Under the pieces are notes generated by a model, which saw only the letters and a program-made list of their open reading frames with translations, had not been told where the DNA came from and did not search any database. DNA of 23,492 bases from Ettlia oleoabundans (lineage: Eukaryota > Chlorophyta > Chlorophyceae > Chlamydomonadales). This document shows positions 1 through 9,532 of the stretch, one piece after another. A program made the position numbers and the translations under genes. The first letter of the stretch is position 1. Each line of letters starts with the position of its first letter. Location of the stretch: assembly GCA_019693395.1 (NCBI GenBank), contig JAAMXP010003254.1:1-23492 (forward strand), given 5' to 3'.

Positions 1-3000
1 CCCACCCACCCATGCGCGCGGTGGACAGGGCATCATTCATTGCCGCCGTGTATCGCTCGGCGTAGGCCGCCAGCTTGCCGCGCGCCTCAGCCAGCCGTTC
101 AGCCAAGTAAGCGTGCACGTAGCTGCGCACCGCAGCCACGCTGTTTGAAATGGTCTCATCCACCACCCCCAGGAAGTAGGCCTGGATGGCCTCTGGGTTG
201 GCGGTGTAGCGGGTGCGAGTGATGCGCAGCTGCTCTGTTCGAGTCTGGGTGGTGGGCTCCCTGCAGCGGAGGGGAAGGAGCAAAACAGTGTAGAAAGAAG
301 CACAGTGTTGGTTTTGGAGGAAACCGGGGTATTTAAAATGAGTGTAGGTAAAGTATAGAAGGCAGACGTATGAGAGAAAACAAGGCGAAGAACGCCGCCA
401 GCGGCAGCAATAGCAACAACATGTGGTGATGGCAGCAGTTGTTGCACGTTGCTGCAACGCACCACCACTCGAACTTCTTGCACATGCTGTCACGTGAGCG
501 CTTCTCGTACACCACATGCTCACGCGTCACCTCCTCCACCTCCTGCTGCACCTCACGCTGGATGCCTGCAGCACAGGGCAATGTAGGGGGCAGTGTGCTT
601 AGGGACGAAAGCCTGGCTACAAAGGCAGGGTTGCTTGTGGAGCGGGATGGCGTGGGGGAAATTAGCTGCCGGGTGCAGAAAACCAATCCATCCAACCCTC
701 CAGGGCATCGCTCATCCACCAACCCATCCATCCAAAAGTTCAACCAACCTCCCTGTCCGGCCGGCCACTGACCCCCCGACTGACCATTGTTTCAAGCCCA
801 CCTCTTTGCAGCAGCTGCTGCAGGTTGACATGGAACTGCTCAGCGGTGGGCGGCTTGAGCCGCATGTCCACGGGCTCCAGGGTGCAGCATAGCGCCCCCG
901 CCACCTCACCCTCAATGGCCTGCCCCAGCTCAGCCATGCGACTGTTGATGGCGCCAAACAGCTGCCTGCAGGAAGGGGCAAACAGAGGCAGCGCGGCAGG
1001 TTGCCTAACTCAGCAGCCCGCACACGCCAGTAACCTGCCCTTCCTTCGTTCCGTGGGGACAACCGGTGGAGAAGCACAGGCAACACTGCTGGTTATGTGT
1101 TGGTCGAGAGCAGTGGGAAACGATTAGGCTAATAGAGACCGTTGTGTCGTGCCTTTGTGCAACATGCCATGCAGGCTAGGCTAGGCACAGGCACAGGCAC
1201 ATTGATACAGAGGCCTGTATGGCAGGGCAACGGCAAGGACTGCACCTCTGGCGCTGGTTGGTGGCCTGCTCCAGGGAGTGCCAAAAGTCGCGGGTCTCAG
1301 ACTCGATCTGTAGGGGGTAGCGGCATTCTAGAAAGGCAGTCAGGCACTCTTACCGTTCCTCCCCTGAACAACTGCACTTGCTGGTATCAACACTGGGGAC
1401 GGCAGCTTGGGCGAGCCCCGAGGCCCACAGCAAGGGCTCGCCAAGGACCAGCTTCCAACCCGTCCTCCTGAACCCCATTACTGTCCTGTCCTTCCCGTTT
1501 CCCCTACCCTCTCCTGCTGTGGCCCCACCTGCAGGTAGATCATGCTGTGCAGCTCGCTCAGCTTCATCTGCAGCTGCTGCTCGGCTTCCTCCCCCTCAGC
1601 CCCTGCCGCATCTGCAAAACAACGGGCGGCAGGAACACAAGGCCCATGAGCTTCTACATATGGTGCTGTATGCCAGCAGCGGCAAATCAGTGTAAACTGC
1701 TCGAGGCACTGATAGCTGGCTGCATTTTGCTGTCCAAACTGCTCACCTTGGACCACTCCACGGCCTGGGAGGGTGGTGCGCAGGATGCGTTTTGCCATGC
1801 TCCACACCGCTGGCCAGCGCCCGTGAGGAACCGTGGGTGGTGCGTTTGGGGTCAGTACCTGTTTGATGTGATCCTCCAGCCTGCACCGCAACCTGCCCAT
1901 GCGCTCACGCACCTGCAGGAGGCAAGAAAATGTGGCCTGTCGGAGAATGACAGATATGGGGCAAGCTGATGGCGGATGGGGGGAAGCATCACGCCCTCGA
2001 CAAAACGCAAGCCATCCATGCCCGCACAAAGTAGTCCCTCACCAAATTCAAAACCACCGTAACAGCACAGCAACTGCGCCCATAGAATGCCTGCCCCACG
2101 CACACTCCAGAACACAAGCATTTCCGCAGCCCTAAGCTACAACACTGTTTGCAACCCGCCATCCCCCTCTTCACCTCATCCACCACCAGCCCCTCCAGCT
2201 CCTGCACCTCCCGCCCCACACCCTCAAACTGCAGCAGGGTTGAGGCCAGCCGGCCCTGCAGCCCCGCCACCTGCGCAGACAGGGCAGCCACGCCCTGGTG
2301 CAGAGAGGCAACACTGGTGCTGCCCAGGTTGTGAACCTGCGGGGAGCTTGAGACAAGCAGAGGTGAGACGCAAGCAAACGGGAACTTGCCGCCAGGGAGG
2401 GGAACAGTGCGTGATGCGGCTAAGGCGTGATGCGACTGATGTTAGGAGCTTCCATGAACAGGTGAACTATGCGATGTGTGTTGTGTTGCTCGGTGCCTGA
2501 GATGTACAACCAGGTACATCCATGCCTCCCGCCTGGCCCAGCCATGTGGTTCCACAGCAACCTTCACCACTGTCCAGATTGCCACCGACCATTTCACCCT
2601 AATCAAACACCCGACTGCATTCACACACACAGACCCCACCCACCTGAGCCAGCAGTCTCTCCAGGTCATCCAGTGTGGCCACCAGGTGCAGCACAGCGGC
2701 GCGGCTGCCCAGGAACCCCATCACCCGCTCCTCAAGCTCAGGCAGACCAGAGGCAGACAGCATCTCCACTGCTGTCTCCCTGCATACCAGGAGCAGAAGG
2801 CTGGCCTAGGAGAGACTGACAGGAACAGGTGCCAGCAAGCAAGGGGGGTGGGGTGGGGGTGCAGGCGGGCAGTGGAGGGGGCGGCAGGGAGCACGTGCGG
2901 GGCATCCAAAGGGGGGACAGATGCAGGCTCGCATGTGTGCCAGGCAGGTGGTCACCTGGCAGACCACATGCCGAAAAGGAAAGAGAAGGGCCCCGAGGGT

Positions 3001-3871
3001 TCAAACTTGATGCCAGCCGAGCCTGCATCCCACCCGCCAGCTGCCAACATGGTTCTCCCTTCTTTCAAGCAGGAAATCCAACATACTAATGCCTCACACA
3101 TCCTTCAGACGTGCACATGACCGTCCTTCAACAAGCCCCACCTGATGATCTCTGGGTCTGTGATTCGCCGCCACTGCTGGCCAAAGGCCACACGCCGGAA
3201 GTTGTCCAGCTCAGCGGCAGCCACGTCGGCGCGCAGCACCAGCCGGGAGCGCAGCGCATCTCGGGCGCTCACCAGGAATATCTGCACAATCACCGTGCCA
3301 GGGGGGCGCGGCAGGCGACTTTACCGACTGTATGAACTAGCTTGGGAATTTGTAAAGGTGGGTTTGGTAAGATATTACTTGGCTGCATCAGGCCCACCTG
3401 CTCAGGCTGCAGCTCAAAGCCAGGCACATTGAGTTGCTCTGACACCAGGGTCGCCACATAGTCCCGAGTCTCCTCCTCATCCATGCCCTCGGCGCTCTGG
3501 GCCTGCAGGTCAAGAAGACACATGTGTAACAGGGAGATGTGCGGGTCGGGGGTTGGCAAGGTGCACCATTTTCAGTGGCTGGAGTGCACCACTACTAACT
3601 GTTGGGGTGTGTTGTGGGGGTGGGGGTGCGGGGTGTGTGTGGGGGAGGGCGCTGCGACCACATGCGACCGCATGGGTAGGGCAGCAGTGTAGTGCTCAAT
3701 TCGTGCCCATACAGCACCAATGTGCAGCAACAGCGCAACATTAACTGCAGCGAGAGCGCAACCCTCACCATGTCCATTTTGTTGACGACGAAGAAGCAGC
3801 GGTGGCAGAGGCGGTGCACGAGGCTGGGGTTCAGCTCATGCAGGCGCTGAAGCACGGCAGTCTCCTCCCTG

Positions 3872-3907
<36 letters not shown>

Positions 3908-4950
3908 CATGAAGGGAAGTCCAGCTAGCAGGCTTCGGAGCTTGGGTGCATACTAGAAGACATGCACACGAATGGATGCACAAGTGCACGCCGCCTCTGT
4001 GGCCTCTTTGACAGGGCTGCAAGCAATCCAAAAACCAAGGGGGACTGCCCAGCGCAAGTGTGACCTCCTCACGTCGTTTTCAGTTTGGTCCAGTCCAATA
4101 TGTACACCACTGCATCCACACCCTCCAGCAGCCGCTCCACCTTGTACCTCAGCTGGTCCTGACCCGCCTCGTTTGGGCCTGCAGGTGAGCGGCAGGCCCA
4201 GGAATGTGCCATGGGCACGTGGGTAGGCAGGCGGTAGGAAGCAAGGTAGGTAGGGACCCGCAACCTGGGATCAACGTGCACATTTGCTAGGACTGTGATC
4301 TCACAAGCTTGGCTCACCTGGGGTGTCCAGAATAGCAATGCGGCAGCCCAGGGTGTTGCCTGGGATGCTCGCCAGCGCCGCAAAGGGAGCAGCAACCTCC
4401 AGTGGTGCCTCTCCTGCCAGCATACCCTGCTCTCCAGCCCTTGCTGCCACGTTCAGCTGCCGCAGGTGCTCGCGTATGTCTTGGCCCCCCTCCATTTGCA
4501 CCGTCTGCCCATCAGGGGCCTGGTAAGACAGGCGGGGGCTTAGGGCAGCGGGGGTGTGGTGGATGGCGGTGATGCGTGCGGTTTCAGGCACGTTGCTGGA
4601 GGGCAGCAGTGCCTCCCCCAAGAGCGCGTTGATAAGGGTGCTCTTTCCTGCAGTTAGGGGTCAAGCGCAGCGCTCAAAGAGGGAGCCGGGCGGGCGTGCC
4701 GGCAGCGCGTCGGTATGCGACGCTGATTCTCTCCTACGCGCCTTCCCCCCAACGCACCCGATTTGGCGAGCGCCAGCACAGCAACAGTGCAGTTGTCGTC
4801 CAGGGCACGTTGCTTGAGAGAATGGAAGGAAGTGTAAAGGGAGGGGAGAGCAGCGCTGGTGCCAGACGACAAGCCACCGGCTTCGACAAGCCGCGCGAGC
4901 AAATTGCCCGTCCGCTCAAGGGCCTCATCCACCTCCTGCGATAGAAACAT
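1..4950 (-). CDS. Dynamin-like GTPase of the bacterial CrfC/YjdA type (3' part outside window)
   Basis: Exons (minus strand): 4950-4758, 4647-4318, 4178-4073, 3868-3769, 3502-3398, 3281-3142, 2779-2644, 2336-2175, 1912-1747, 1611-1529, 961-802, 565-466, 260 to about 10; the frame stays open through all junctions for about 676 codons. A GTPase domain is seen: P-loop ALAKSGKST at residues 60-68 (rebuilt across intron 1), ILDTPGPNEAGQDQL around residues 170-184 (G3), and FVVNKMDM ending at 243 (G4). DTPGPNEAGQ, and PEQIFLVSA after G4, match what I recall of E. coli CrfC (YjdA), a dynamin-like protein, rather than FZL or classical dynamin. The rest is helical with long coiled stretches, as in dynamin stalks. 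Dynamin-family proteins bind GTP and remodel membranes or bind partner complexes; the target here is unknown. The first ATG after an in-frame stop is at 4950, but 4951-4985 is open and an upstream exon (for example a targeting peptide) is possible. The intron at 962-1528 is the longest (567 nt). Confidence 0.85.
3871..3909. repeat. (GCAG)9 tetranucleotide microsatellite at a splice acceptor
   Basis: Nine perfect GCAG units plus a partial unit. On the minus strand this reads (CTGC)n and directly forms the pyrimidine-rich tract and CAG acceptor before exon 4 of the dynamin-like gene (exon starts at 3868). Every unit contains a potential CAG acceptor on the sense strand only at the last repeat, so copy-number changes lengthen the tract without moving the exon edge. 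Confidence 0.9.
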
Positions 4951-5065
4951 CACGAAAGCACGGCCACCACGTGTTGCCCTGCACCAAGCAGAACAGGTTG
5001 CACACTACAGACGCCACACTGTGCCCTAGCGGGGGGCTTTTTGTAGGGTTTCGGATGGGGTGTGA

Positions 5066-5073
5066 CCACGTCA
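5066..5073 (-). promoter_or_regulatory. ACGT-core bZIP-like site (TGACGTGG on minus strand)
   Basis: Minus-strand TGACGTGG lies 116 nt upstream of the dynamin-like start codon. This C-box/G-box hybrid is a known plant bZIP site; use in this alga is inferred only. Confidence 0.3.
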
Positions 5074-5364
5074 GCACAACCGGCGTTCGGGAAAATAATC
5101 TGAAATTGCTTCATTGTGAACTGATTAAATAGTCCTGCGCGTTTTGTTTGACAGCTCGAGGGACGAACTGGGGCAGTAGCAAAAAAGGTTGAACTGACAT
5201 GTCAGCAACTTGCCGAAGGTGCCCACTTAACAGCTGGTTTACAATGTGAACATGGGCCTAGGCGTGCTGATAGATGCCGGAGAATCGCTGGCGCCCAAGG
5301 GTTAATGGGGTGCACCGGCCGTCCAGGGCCACCTGTCTTAGTATCAATACTTCAGCCGCCAACG

Positions 5365-5372
5365 TGACGTCA
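5365..5372. promoter_or_regulatory. TGACGTCA palindrome (CRE/C-box type bZIP site)
   Basis: A perfect 8-bp TGACGTCA palindrome within the wider imperfect inverted repeat cgtgacgtcatcacg, about 415 nt upstream of the dynamin-like start codon. It is the classical CREB/ATF and plant TGA/C-box core. Function is inferred from sequence only. Confidence 0.35.
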
Positions 5373-5513
5373 TCACGGTGGAACCGTGCACAGCATTGAT
5401 CGGTGCTTCATCTTCATGTTTGCAAGCGCGACATAACCATATAGTCACCTTGCATCAAACTCATATTTGTTGCAGACGACCTATAACGCATCATTCGGTG
5501 GCAGACTCGGGGC

Positions 5514-5518
5514 TTACA
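5514..5518 (-). terminator. TGTAA poly(A) signal for the WW/GYF gene
   Basis: Minus-strand TGTAA 180 nt after the stop codon at 5699. TGTAA is the usual green-algal polyadenylation signal; a pentamer can occur by chance. Confidence 0.45.
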
Positions 5519-5698
5519 GTTCTGCCCGCCGCTGACATGCAGTTTAAACGGGCAACTGGATTACGGCTGGTTTACGAAACATTACCACCTTTCAAATCAA
5601 AAATGAAATAATTTGATTGTTGGACCCATGCCGCACTGTCCATAGCAGTTTCTTCAATAATGTTCTGCTGTGGGAATGGTTGATTTATTGCCTGATGC

Positions 5699-7463
5699 TC
5701 AGGTAAACAGCCATGCCGATCGTTTCCTCTCCTTGGCCTCTTGCTTCCGCTGCTTCACAAGCCGCAGCTCCTGCCCTGAGAGCACTCGCTTGCGTCGCTC
5801 TGCCGCCTTTGCCAGCTGCTGTTCCAGTTCATATGGGTTTGCCCAGCTGGTCGACTCAGCATACAGAGGCTCCTGAAAGTGTACCAGGAAGAGCGGCAGA
5901 GAGTTGGGGTGACAGCAAACAAAGTACGTTACGGCAATGACAAAAAGGGGTGGGAAGGTGTGCAGGCACGTGTTGTCTGTTTGAGTACCCGCATCTCCAG
6001 GTGGTAAGCCAAGCTTGTCAGGCACTTGCTGATCTGCGTTTCTTTGCAGTAGCCCTGGCTTTTGCTACGAATAAGATTCATGCCGACCAGGAGTAGCAGG
6101 CAGCCCTACGCAGCGCTATCGGACTGCCTATCCGGCTTTTCTGTAGCACCACAGCCAGACCACTCACCGGGCCTGTGGGCGCCTGTATGCGGCCTTTAGC
6201 TGCCACACGGTAAGCTGTGGCACTGTAGTCTACCCCTTGAGCTTGCGACCAGGCCACTACGTCTTGAATGGACTGTCCAGAGCAGGCCGCCATGCGGGCC
6301 AGCGCTACTGCCTCGTCATGTGCAGGCAGCCCAAAAAGCACAGCCTCTGCGAGTGATTGTGAAGAACCGCGCTGCCGTTCAGCCTCGTATAGGGCTGCCG
6401 GAGGTGCAGCGCCAGGCCACGCAGCCTGAAACTAGGAGAGGGTTGGGAGAAGCAGTCAGGCCAGCAGATTGAAAGAGAAGCAGTTCTTTGGGGCGTCAAA
6501 CTGTTGACACCGGCAGAAGTGCATCAATACACAAATCTTGCATGTGTGCAAACTGCAGAATCAGCAGAGAGGGACACGATGAAGAATCCACGCGGCACAG
6601 CGCAGGCCTCTGCAGCAGAAGCTTGCCTGCTCCGGGTTCTCCAGCCGCCAGCGAGCCAGCAGTTCCTCGTCTCCCACAAGTTCTGCCAGCACAGCCTGGC
6701 ACCAGCGTGCCCCTTCCACTTCCCCCTCCTCCATTCCATTCATTCGGTCGCCACTGCTGCGTTTAGCAGCGGCATCATCACTGCCACTGCCACCACCACT
6801 GCTGCCCTCAGCCAACTGAAGGCATAAGATGGGGAGGTCCATTGCAAGCATGCCACGCCACTGCCGCAGCTGATCCAGGCTGAATGGACCCTGCAACTGC
6901 CCAAAGGCATCTCGGTAGTAGAACCCTGGTTCGTACGCAGGCTGGTTTGCATGCTGCGGCTGCTGGGCGCACCCAGCCTCTCCTGTTGTGGGTGCCTTGA
7001 CTGCAGGTTGTGGCGTGCTTTCCTGCTCAGCAGGCTGCTGCCGTTCGCCTGCGTGCCCATGTGCCTTGTGCTGCTCAGCACCCAGTTCTTGCACGGCTGA
7101 ATCAGGCAAGTCTGCACCCTGAGTGGCAGCAGGTGGTGCCACCTGACCTGCCGGTGGGTGCCACTGGCTCGCTCCCGTGGCTCGGTTGAACCAGTACCGC
7201 TGCCCACTGTTCATGTCAATGGCTGACTCCCAGCACTCATGCACCCACGTACCACCGCTGGAAGAGCCTGGTCCAGCTGCGGCCTGCTCCTGGATGCCGT
7301 CTGCGCCACCGCCGCTGCTGCCGCTCAAGTCATCGGTCCGCTCTGGCCGCTGCTCCTGCTTTTCATCTTCCGCCTGTATATCGTCAGCAAGAGCCTCTAG
7401 CACCGCTAACTCCGGGTCATTTGCTACCTGTGGCGCCTCCCTTGTCGAAGCGGCGCCGACCAT
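5699..7463 (-). CDS. WW and GYF domain protein, possibly spliceosome-linked
   Basis: Exons 7463-6627, 6431-6168 and 5872-5699 join in phase 0 to give about 424 residues. Residues 73-104 form a WW domain: the two signature Trp are W78 and W101, with the YWF aromatic block at 90-92 and Pro after the second Trp. Residues 178-217 form a GYF domain: GFYYRD, then QGPF, then LRQW; Phe replaces the usual first Trp. Both domains bind proline-rich ligands, and the pair is typical of splicing or mRNA-linked adaptor proteins, which is inferred here. The C-terminus (NPYELEQQLAKAAERRKR and beyond) is strongly basic and helical. Intron 1 has a GC donor (CAG|gcaagc). The acceptor of exon 2 may be 6 nt further in (6425), which would drop two residues. 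The frame stays open upstream to an ATG at 7685, but that stretch shows no conserved feature, so the ATG at 7463 is preferred. Confidence 0.75.
6432..6626 (-). other. GC-AG intron of the WW/GYF gene
   Basis: The donor is CAG|gcaagc and the acceptor ctcctag. No GT donor near it joins the two open exons in frame without adding unlike sequence. The same donor form recurs in two other genes of this window. Confidence 0.65.
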
Positions 7464-8122
7464 GTATAGCAGCCGCCTTTGCACAGAACTAACGATGCTC
7501 CCGAAGACCTTTAGAAAGCCGAGCAGTCGAACAGAGCCAGAGCACCACGCTGTTGCAGCCGTACCGCTTGTTTGTACTTTTTGAGTGGCGACAAGCCGTG
7601 GCGGCCAGGGTGGCCTGCACCCCCAAGGCCATGTCTTGCCGGCAAACGTTGCAATGGAAACTGTTAAAGCGTTCACACCAAGCATGACATTCTCAAATGA
7701 TTACAAAAGATAGATTGGAAAGGGGAAAAAACGAGCTTGGAACCCCTGTGCACAACCACCGGTGGGTGCTGCGTCAAGGGGGTCACCATACTGCCAACGC
7801 CTCGCACTTTTGAGAATCACTGTGAATAATCCACTTCAAACATGGTAGATGGTCCTATGGTGAGTTGCCAGAGGAGCTTGCTCCCCTCAGCCATACCTGC
7901 AAATCCAGCAGAAGCTCTGAACTATAAATGATCAAGGCTGGAAGAGTACTGCAGTGCGCAAACTTGTGGAAACTCATGCCCTGCTCAGGTCCTCAGGAAA
8001 CTGGCAGCCCTTTGGGCGATGGATGCACTGCTTACCAGGACACCAATCGTTGGAGACCTGACACGCAATGAGAGGGGCACAGCCAGCCTTGACGAGAAGG
8101 CAGACCATATGCACCCTGATAG
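7464..8122. other. Gene-free stretch: 3' UTR of TADA and promoter of the WW/GYF gene
   Basis: No supported gene. The minus frame is open from 7463 up to an ATG at 7685 but looks unlike protein. A minus-strand TGTAA at 7701-7705 can end the TADA transcript, leaving about 240 nt for the promoter and 5' UTR of the WW/GYF gene. Confidence 0.55.
7701..7705 (-). terminator. TGTAA poly(A) signal for TADA
   Basis: Minus-strand TGTAA about 420 nt after the TADA stop codon and the only one I found between it and the next gene. Assignment rests on the pentamer alone. Confidence 0.4.
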
Positions 8123-9317
8123 CTATGAAGCATGTCCTGCTTCTGCTCCCGCTGCAGGCGCTGATGCTGCTGCAGGCGCCACGGTCGGTGTTCCTGCTGC
8201 AGATTCCGCCACGACCTGTTTGCGGCGGAGTGCAAAGAACGCCTTCATAAGGCTGCCACACTCAGCGGCCAGCACGCCCCGCCGTACTGCCATGTTGGGA
8301 TGGAAGGGATGCGCCCTGGCTGGCTGCGTGGCTGGAGGCAGCTCGCTGCTGCTGCTGCTGTCAATACTGCTGCTACTGTTGCTGCTGTCGTGAGCAGCGC
8401 ACTCGCCATGAGAGCAGCCATTGTCAGCTGTGTTTTGGGGGAGCATAGCGATCCAGCTGCCGTCAGCACCCAGCAGGATGTTGCGGGCACCATACACAAC
8501 AGTTCCCACTCGCGACTGCAGGCAACAACAGGTGAACGATCCAGAGCCTCAGATAGGCCTGTGCAATTGTGCTTGCTTGCAGAGTTGTCAACACAGGGCA
8601 TGCAGTTGAGGTAGCAAACCGCATAGAGCACTTGCAACCACTCTTCAGGCGATAAGCACATAGCAAAACGGTTAGGGTCTGGTGCCGCTGCACACATCCT
8701 GGCCACATGACAACCCATACCTGCAGTAGAGCCCCAGCACACATGGGGCAGGGCTCCAGGGTTACGTAGAGCGTAGCATCCAGCAGTCGCCATCCGCCCA
8801 GCCGTGTGGCGGCCTGCCGTATGCACAGCAGCTCGGCATGGGCAGTTGGATCGGCATCGTTTTCTACCCTGTTGTGGGCTGACGCCAGCACTTCGCCATC
8901 CGGCGACACCAGCACTGCACCTACTGGCACCTCGCCCGCGTCAAAGGCTACCTGCGCCTGCTCTAGTGCCAATCGCATGAACCGCTCATCAGTTGTGGCT
9001 GCAGGGTTTGCTGATGGCATTTTCTGCTCTGCTGACAGCATGGCAACATTTGATAACCACATCGCCTGCGGCTTTGCATCTCCATGCAAGACAGCAGCTC
9101 GCTGCAGGTGCAGGAGTCCCAGCCCACCGTGCCGCAGCCCTGCAACAGCGGCACCAGAGTGGAAGGCGAGTGGCAGTGGCGTTGGCTGGCACTGCGGCCT
9201 GTTCTGGCGATCACTCTTCCGGAACCGAAACGTTTTTCCTCCCGTCTTACCCGCTGTGCACTGCCTGTTGAGCCAGTGGGTGGTGGCCACCCGAGCAAGG
9301 CACGCAGTTGACGGCAT
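8123..9317 (-). CDS. TADA: Plastid tRNA-specific adenosine deaminase (TadA type)
   Basis: Exons 9317-8721 and 8515-8123 join in phase 0 to give 329 residues. The enzyme deaminates A34 to inosine at the wobble position of tRNA-Arg(ACG); plants and algae use a TadA-type enzyme for this in the chloroplast. The catalytic zinc site is complete: H160-A-E162 (proton shuttle E162) and PCPMC with C190 and C193. LLGADGSW and the HPFHPN...RRGVLA block with a following FFALRR are the conserved plant/algal C-terminal part. Residues 1-105, rich in Arg, Ser, Thr and Ala and poor in acidic residues, look like a plastid transit peptide, which is why the far ATG at 9317 is chosen over ATGs at residues 86 or 100. 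A Ser-rich low-complexity insert (about residues 242-257) separates the core from the HPFHPN tail. The gene is far shorter than Arabidopsis TADA, which has a long N-terminal extension. It shares a 215-bp upstream region with the divergent coiled-coil gene. Confidence 0.9.
8341..8392. repeat. Imperfect GCT/CTG trinucleotide repeat coding for poly-Ser in TADA
   Basis: Interrupted runs of gct/ctg on the plus strand read as AGC/AGT serine codons with scattered Asn, Asp and Ile on the minus strand. The tract lies in the linker between the deaminase core and the conserved C-terminal tail, where length change should be tolerated. Confidence 0.85.
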
Positions 9318-9532
9318 TTGACCCAGTCAAGGCTTTCGCGAACGAAACGTTATGTGGATGCAGAACTGCACCCGGAGAAAAACGATATGCAAGCTTGGGC
9401 AGACGCAGCAGCCCCAGCACACGGCCGTTTTCGTGCCCTCCATTTAATGATTGGATTCGTCGCTTCGGGATTGCGGTGCAAAATCCCAGAGCAAAATAAG
9501 CGGCCAGCCTGCTGGCCCGGTTGCAGTCAGAG
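9318..9532. promoter_or_regulatory. Shared (bidirectional) promoter region of TADA and the coiled-coil gene
   Basis: Only 215 bp separate two divergent start codons (9317 minus, 9533 plus), so both promoters and 5' UTRs must fit or overlap here. No clear TATA box was seen. Confidence 0.55.

Larger units (their letters stand above)
4951..5698. other. Gene-free stretch: promoter of the dynamin-like gene and 3' region of the WW/GYF gene
   Basis: No open frame here shows codon structure or a known family. The stretch is more AT-rich than its surroundings. Both flanking genes read leftward, so its left part should hold the promoter and 5' UTR of the dynamin-like gene and its right part the 3' UTR of the WW/GYF gene. 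It contains two ACGT-core sites (5066-5073 and 5365-5372), a perfect 12-bp palindrome at 5194-5205, and a minus-strand TGTAA at 5514-5518. Confidence 0.6.

Noticed and set aside
1612..1746. Reading straight through from exon 9 into exon 10 of the dynamin-like gene
   Set aside because: The frame is open across this intron, but CAAG|gtgagc and ttttgcag are good splice sites that join in frame, and the intervening product is Cys-rich and unlike the helical surroundings.
1748..1858. An intron after HIKQ (donor gtactg at 1858) in exon 9 of the dynamin-like gene
   Set aside because: Using it breaks the phase with the next exon; keeping the stretch as coding joins exon 10 in frame.
5378..5611. 77-codon plus-strand frame in the gene-free stretch
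   Set aside because: Short, low-information sequence with no family feature, in AT-rich DNA between two minus-strand genes.
7464..7685. Upstream start (ATG 7685) for the WW/GYF protein
   Set aside because: The frame is open, but the extra 74 residues look random and lie just after the likely poly(A) site of TADA. Kept as an alternative only.
8806..9321. 171-codon plus-strand frame opposite TADA
   Set aside because: It is the exact antisense of the TADA first exon, which has full catalytic motifs; the plus frame has no recognisable domain.
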